8,993 bases of DNA from Thermoprotei archaeon. GTDB taxonomy: Archaea > Thermoproteota > Thermoprotei_A > Sulfolobales > Ignisphaeraceae. The stretch lies in NCBI GenBank assembly GCA_003661905.1, contig QMXA01000021.1, positions 1 through 8,993 on the forward strand. The letters are read 5' to 3'. Shown here in pieces: positions 5,244-8,993 of the stretch; positions within the stretch are counted from its first letter, which is position 1; every line of letters begins with the position of its first letter. The position numbers and the translations under genes are program-made. Under the pieces are notes generated by a model. The model was not told the DNA's origin, ran no database searches, and saw nothing but the letters and a program-made list of their open reading frames with translations.

Positions 5244-7909
5244 TATAAACTTACACCCATTAACTTCCTCACTTCATCTACTACATAAATTACTAATGGT
5301 ACTATGAAGATTAGTGGAAGAATAAATAATGGCAATGGCATGGTATCAAACAGAATTGATAGTGGAGGTACATATAGGACCATTAATTGCAGTGCCGCGG
5401 ATAATAGTACAGCAGGTACTATCCACTTATTGAATCTCAATCTCCACTGTGGTAATCGTTCACTACGTGATGCGAAAGCTCTTCCAAATTCCGAAAAAGC
5501 AATAGCTGTGAAAGCTGCTGTCCTAGCTATCTTAACATCAAGTCTTATTAGAAATGTGTAAATTAGTAATACCAATAATCCGAGTAGGGATCCCATAGCT
5601 ATGTAGTACATTATCTTTCTATTTGTTATTAAAGCAGTTCTTCTACCACGGGGAGGAACTTCCATTACTCCTGGTTCTGGTGGTTCTAGTCCTAGCGCTA
5701 GTGCTGGAAATGCATCTGTCGTTATATTTATCCACAGTAATTGCGGTGCTGTAAGTGCTGCTGGTAACCCTAGCAATTCTGATCCAAAGATAGTAGCTAC
5801 TTCTCCCAAGTTACATGTTAGTAAATAGTTTATTGGTTTCTTTAAGTTTTCATATATGACTCTACCTTCCTTTACAGCTTCAACTATAGTTGCGAAGTTA
5901 TCATCTAGTAGAATTAATTGTGCCGCTTCTTTAGCTACATCAGTACCTCTAATACCCATGGCAACACCTATATCAGCTAGTTTAAGTGCTGGAGCATCAT
6001 TAACACCATCACCAGTCATCGCAACAACATAACCACGTCTTTTCAATGCTTTCACTATGCGTGCTTTATGTTCAGGTGTGACTCTAGCAAATATAGTTAC
6101 TTTATCGATTATCTTTTCAAGTTCGCTATCACTCATTGAATCTAGTTCACGACCTTCAATTACTAAACTTCCATCTAAATCCATTCCTACCATCTTTGCT
6201 ACAGCTATGGCTGTGAGTTTATGATCCCCCGTCACCATCATTACCTTTATACCAGCTTTTCTAGCTGTTTCAATGGACTCCTTAACATTTTCTCTTGGTG
6301 GATCTATTATGCCCATTACTGTTAATAATGTTAAGTTACTTTCTAACTCCTTATCTGAGCTAGGTATTGAATCAAGGATTTTTTGCGCTACAGCAAGTGT
6401 TCTATAACCTTGAGATGCTAGCTCCTCTATAACTTTCAATACCTTAGCTCTCAACCCGGTGGTTAAGGGCTCTATATCACCTTTGAGATTCATAATAGTT
6501 GAGCAATGATCGAGTATTATCTCAGGAGCTCCACTTGAAACAACTATAGTTTCTTTTCCTAACTCATGTATAGTGGTTTTTCTTTTTCTAAATCTATCAA
6601 AAGGTATTATTCTTACAATTCTTAAAGACCTTCGTGCTTTCTCAATACCCTTAGTACCTAGAACTTTGTAAGCAAGCACTAATACAGCTGCTTCTGTGGG
6701 TGATCCCTTAGCGATCCATGAACCATTAACTCTCTCTATAGAAACATCTACTGAAGTATGTGCAGCTAGCAATTCAGCAAATTGTCTCAGTATTTCTCCC
6801 TCTTCTCTCTCAATATTGATTATTTTGCCTCTAGGTTCATATCCCACACCCTCAACTTCGAAATACTTATCATATATCCATAATTTTCTAACGGTCATTT
6901 CCCCCTTAGTGATTGTACCTGTCTTATCACTACAAATAACATTACAAGCACCTAGAGTTTCTACAGCTGCTAACCTCTTCACAAGCGCTTTTCTCTTAGC
7001 CATTCTCCAAGCCCCAAGAGCTAAGACTATCGTTGCTATTGCTGGTAAGCCTTCAGGTACTGCAGCAACAGCTAAAGCTATTGCTAGTAGTAATGAATCT
7101 ACTATGGGTTCACTTCTAATCACTATTGACAAGATAAACACTATTGAACAAATAGCTATTAGTATTACTCCAATACGTTTTCCAAACTTATCAAGCTCTT
7201 TCTCGAGTATTGTCTTTTCTTCAGATACTTCTTGTACTTGACGAGCAATTTTACCTAGCTCAGTTTTCATACCTGTTGCAACAACGATTGCTTTACCTCT
7301 TCCCCTAACTATATAAGTACCCATAAACACCATGTTCTTTCTATCAGCTACAGATGTATTTAGTGGAAGAATAGTCTCTGCATTTTTCTCAACAGGTATT
7401 GATTCACCTGTAAGGGGTGATTCATCAACTTCAAGATTATTAGCTTCTATTAACCTTGCATCAGCAGGGACTTTATCGCCCTCTCTAAGAACTATTATAT
7501 CTCCAGGAACAAGATATTTTGCAGCTATTTCTTTAACTGAATTATCTCTAATAACTCTAGACATAGGGCTTGCTAATTCTTGGAGTTTTTCAACCGTTTT
7601 TTCAGCTCTATACTCCTGTACAAATCCCATAACGCCCATAAGCATTACTATAGCTAGAATAACTGAAGCATCTATTACCTCGCCCAGGAATAATGCGACA
7701 ATAGATGCGATTATGAGTATAAGTATTAGAAAACTCATGAATTGCTTAATCAACATAGTAATTATTGACTTCTTTCTTTTCTCTAGCTCGTTGAATCCAT
7801 AAACTCTTAATCTATTCTCAGCTTCTACACTACTAAGACCTTGGAGGGATGATCCTAACTCATGTAGTACTTCTTCAATCTCCATAGAGTGCCAAGGTTT
7901 ATTAGACAT
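5243..7909 (-). CDS. P2A-type Ca2+-transporting ATPase (SERCA/PMR1-like)
   Basis: 888 aa, full length for prokaryotic P2A pumps. N-terminal cation-ATPase domain 1-50; M1-M2 about 51-98; actuator domain with TGES at 167-170; M3-M4 about 245-300 with PEGLPA (E286); phosphorylation site D328-KTGT; N-domain about 350-530 with KGSPTEAA at 401-408; DPPR 536-539; TGD 560-562; TGDGVND 632-638; then six C-terminal membrane helices. By alignment from memory with SERCA1a, all side-chain Ca2+ ligands are present: E286 (E309), N700 (N768), E703 (E771), N728 (N796), T731 (T799), D732 (D800) and E807 (E908). That implies both Ca2+ sites. One oddity is SSGAPE at 458-463, where nearly all relatives have a Lys before GAPE (SERCA K515, ATP binding). 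Start ATG 7909 has only a weak AGGT upstream. The gene is monocistronic, between a convergent kinase and a divergent protease. Confidence 0.93.
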   Translation of the reverse strand: MSNKPWHSMEIEEVLHELGSSLQGLSSVEAENRLRVYGFNELEKRKKSIITMLIKQFMSFLILILIIASIVALFLGEVIDASVILAIVMLMGVMGFVQEYRAEKTVEKLQELASPMSRVIRDNSVKEIAAKYLVPGDIIVLREGDKVPADARLIEANNLEVDESPLTGESIPVEKNAETILPLNTSVADRKNMVFMGTYIVRGRGKAIVVATGMKTELGKIARQVQEVSEEKTILEKELDKFGKRIGVILIAICSIVFILSIVIRSEPIVDSLLLAIALAVAAVPEGLPAIATIVLALGAWRMAKRKALVKRLAAVETLGACNVICSDKTGTITKGEMTVRKLWIYDKYFEVEGVGYEPRGKIINIEREEGEILRQFAELLAAHTSVDVSIERVNGSWIAKGSPTEAAVLVLAYKVLGTKGIEKARRSLRIVRIIPFDRFRKRKTTIHELGKETIVVSSGAPEIILDHCSTIMNLKGDIEPLTTGLRAKVLKVIEELASQGYRTLAVAQKILDSIPSSDKELESNLTLLTVMGIIDPPRENVKESIETARKAGIKVMMVTGDHKLTAIAVAKMVGMDLDGSLVIEGRELDSMSDSELEKIIDKVTIFARVTPEHKARIVKALKRRGYVVAMTGDGVNDAPALKLADIGVAMGIRGTDVAKEAAQLILLDDNFATIVEAVKEGRVIYENLKKPINYLLTCNLGEVATIFGSELLGLPAALTAPQLLWINITTDAFPALALGLEPPEPGVMEVPPRGRRTALITNRKIMYYIAMGSLLGLLVLLIYTFLIRLDVKIARTAAFTAIAFSEFGRAFASRSERLPQWRLRFNKWIVPAVLLSAALQLMVLYVPPLSILFDTMPLPLFILPLIFIVPLVIYVVDEVRKLMGVSL

Positions 7910-7945
7910 TACCTGCTAGCCTACAATAGCAAAATTAAGTGAAAG

Positions 7946-7957
7946 CTAATATTTTTT
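7946..7957 (-). promoter_or_regulatory. TATA-like box for the Ca2+-ATPase
   Basis: AAAAAATATTAG on the minus strand, about 42 bp upstream of ATG 7909, predicts a transcript start near 7925 and a leader of about 15 nt. Confidence 0.35.
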
Positions 7958-8023
7958 CCATAACCGAATTCTACGAGATTCTAATTATGACTAATTACTG
8001 AATTAAAGTGCACCATAAGCTTA

Positions 8024-8092
8024 TTCACTTGAACCCAGTTAGGCGAGGAGAAGCAGGTTTATTTAGAATTACCTTAGGTATATTCAAGTGAA
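8024..8092. repeat. Two inverted TTCAnnTGAA elements flanking the protease promoter
   Basis: TTCACTTGAA (8024-8033) and TTCAAGTGAA (8083-8092) are perfect 10-bp reverse complements. Each is also internally palindromic (TTCA-nn-TGAA), as expected for an operator bound by a dimeric regulator. Their centres are 59 bp apart. The inferred TATA box lies between them, and the second copy covers the expected transcript start just before the SD. Confidence 0.5.
8057..8066 (+). promoter_or_regulatory. TATA-like box of the subtilase gene
   Basis: GGTTTATTTA is followed about 25 bp later by the expected transcript start (about 8086). The SD GGTGG (8094-8098) lies 5 nt before GTG 8104. Confidence 0.4.
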
Positions 8093-8103
8093 GGGTGGTT
8101 TCT

Positions 8104-8993
8104 GTGAATGGTGGTGCAAAACGATTAGCACTATTTGCTCTCTCCTTAACATTATTAGCAATCATAGTTTGTCCACTAGCTCTTCAAGCCCCATTAGCAC
8201 TAATCCCCAAAGATATGCAAAAAGAGATAGCTAATCCTACTAACATATTCGTACATCCAGGAATATTAACAGGTGAAGTATTTAGGAAGCCAAGAGCTCC
8301 CCAAGAATTCTTAGATGCAATGGATAAGCTTTACCAAGTACTAAAAGAACATGGTGTTGAGCCACTATCATTGACAAAAGGCATGAGTAGAGTATTGATT
8401 GTTGCAACACCTACAACAAATGTGAAATCTATAGCAAAATCTGTTCGCGGAATCATATCTACGATAAACACTGGTTTATATCTAATAACATATGCATGGA
8501 TAGATGAGGAATCAATTTCCAAATTATCTAGAATTCCTGGGATAATAGCAATACTACCTGATGAAAGAATAGATATTCAAATACTAGCTGAAGCTAAAAC
8601 ACTAGCTAAGGCTAAGGAGAGTGTTACCGAAGCTAGTGGAGTCTCAAAACCTGGAAAAGAACCAGAGATGTTTGTTGCTACAGAAATAATAGAGGCTACA
8701 AAAGTATGGCAAGAATATGGAGTCTTTGGAGAGGATGTAAAAATAGCCATAGTAGATACAGGTGTTGATTATGCACATCCAGATCTAGGTTTAGGTGTAA
8801 TAGCAAGAGATGAGAATGGAGTACCACTAATATTAGATGCAGATACATTAGGGCTTGTACTTACACCCATAACAACAGTAAAGAATGAAACAACGAAGAC
8901 TATACAAATAACAGAGCCTGTATTAATATTTGACCCAACAGGTTATGCATACAAACTCCCTGTAGGATTCGTGTTCTACTATGACTTCTATAC
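8104..8993 (+). CDS. Secreted pyrolysin-like subtilase (S8 serine protease), 3' end cut by window edge
   Basis: 296 complete codons from GTG 8104, open to the right edge. Residues 1-30 form a classic signal peptide: a short basic start (GGAKR), a hydrophobic core LALFALSLTLLAIIV, then small residues. Residues about 50-190 look like a propeptide, with the VLIVATPTTNVKSIAKSV and GIIAILPDERIDIQ segments found in inhibitor-like prodomains. The catalytic Asp is D218 in IAIVDTGVDYAHPDLG, the S8 Asp box. The following segment (about 231-296) lacks the His box where simple subtilisins would have it. A long insert between Asp and His is a feature of pyrolysin-type archaeal proteases, including S-layer-associated enzymes. 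GTG 8104 is chosen for its GGTGG SD; an in-frame GTG at 8095 falls inside the SD. His and Ser residues are outside the window, so activity cannot be judged. Confidence 0.88.
   Translation, partial: MNGGAKRLALFALSLTLLAIIVCPLALQAPLALIPKDMQKEIANPTNIFVHPGILTGEVFRKPRAPQEFLDAMDKLYQVLKEHGVEPLSLTKGMSRVLIVATPTTNVKSIAKSVRGIISTINTGLYLITYAWIDEESISKLSRIPGIIAILPDERIDIQILAEAKTLAKAKESVTEASGVSKPGKEPEMFVATEIIEATKVWQEYGVFGEDVKIAIVDTGVDYAHPDLGLGVIARDENGVPLILDADTLGLVLTPITTVKNETTKTIQITEPVLIFDPTGYAYKLPVGFVFYYDFY

Noticed and set aside
8331..8522. 63-codon minus-strand ORF
   Set aside because: It lies wholly antisense within the subtilase prodomain coding region.

Overview
The window looks like a chromosomal segment of an AT-rich hyperthermophilic crenarchaeon, most likely Desulfurococcales (Staphylothermus- or Desulfurococcus-like). 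Reasons: AGA/AGG and ATA codons dominate, several starts carry GAGGTG/GGAGGT-type Shine-Dalgarno (SD) sequences with TATA-like boxes about 25-30 bp upstream of the inferred transcript starts, there is an archaeal C/D-box sRNA, and the gene content fits (four-subunit-type PorB, Fap7/AK6-like kinase, pyrolysin-like subtilase). The species is inference. No CRISPR array, tRNA or rRNA was seen.

Layout. 1-1328 (minus): a predicted operon of a small HTH/coiled-coil regulator followed by a B12-binding radical SAM protein that runs off the left edge. 1341-2580: a gene graveyard. It holds a GC-rich remnant of the 3' end of a TnpB (IS200/IS605-type) gene on the plus strand, with hairpins that may be the leftover omega-RNA/right end, facing a wrecked CPBP intramembrane protease gene on the minus strand. 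2788-2967 (plus): a 59-aa basic protein not called by a standard ORF length cutoff, convergent with porB (2981-3883, minus). 3884-4260: no protein gene, but a well-formed C/D-box sRNA on the minus strand (4167-4229), just downstream of a 94-aa unknown gene (4261-4545, minus). 4632-5237 (plus): an AK6/Fap7-like kinase whose only sensible start is ATT. 5243-7909 (minus): a P2A (SERCA-like) Ca2+-ATPase, ending 5 bp from the kinase stop across a small palindrome. 8104-8993 (plus): the 5' part of a secreted pyrolysin-like subtilase, whose promoter lies between two copies of a TTCAnnTGAA element.

How it fits together. The genes look like largely independent units rather than one pathway: central metabolism (PorB), ribosome biogenesis or nucleotide metabolism (AK6-like kinase), rRNA/tRNA 2'-O-methylation (C/D sRNA), ion homeostasis (Ca2+-ATPase) and extracellular proteolysis. 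The most distinctive parts are the TnpB 3'-end/omega-RNA-like island, the sRNA, the non-canonical kinase start and the paired operator-like sites ahead of the protease. I do not see a complete new defence or mobile system.
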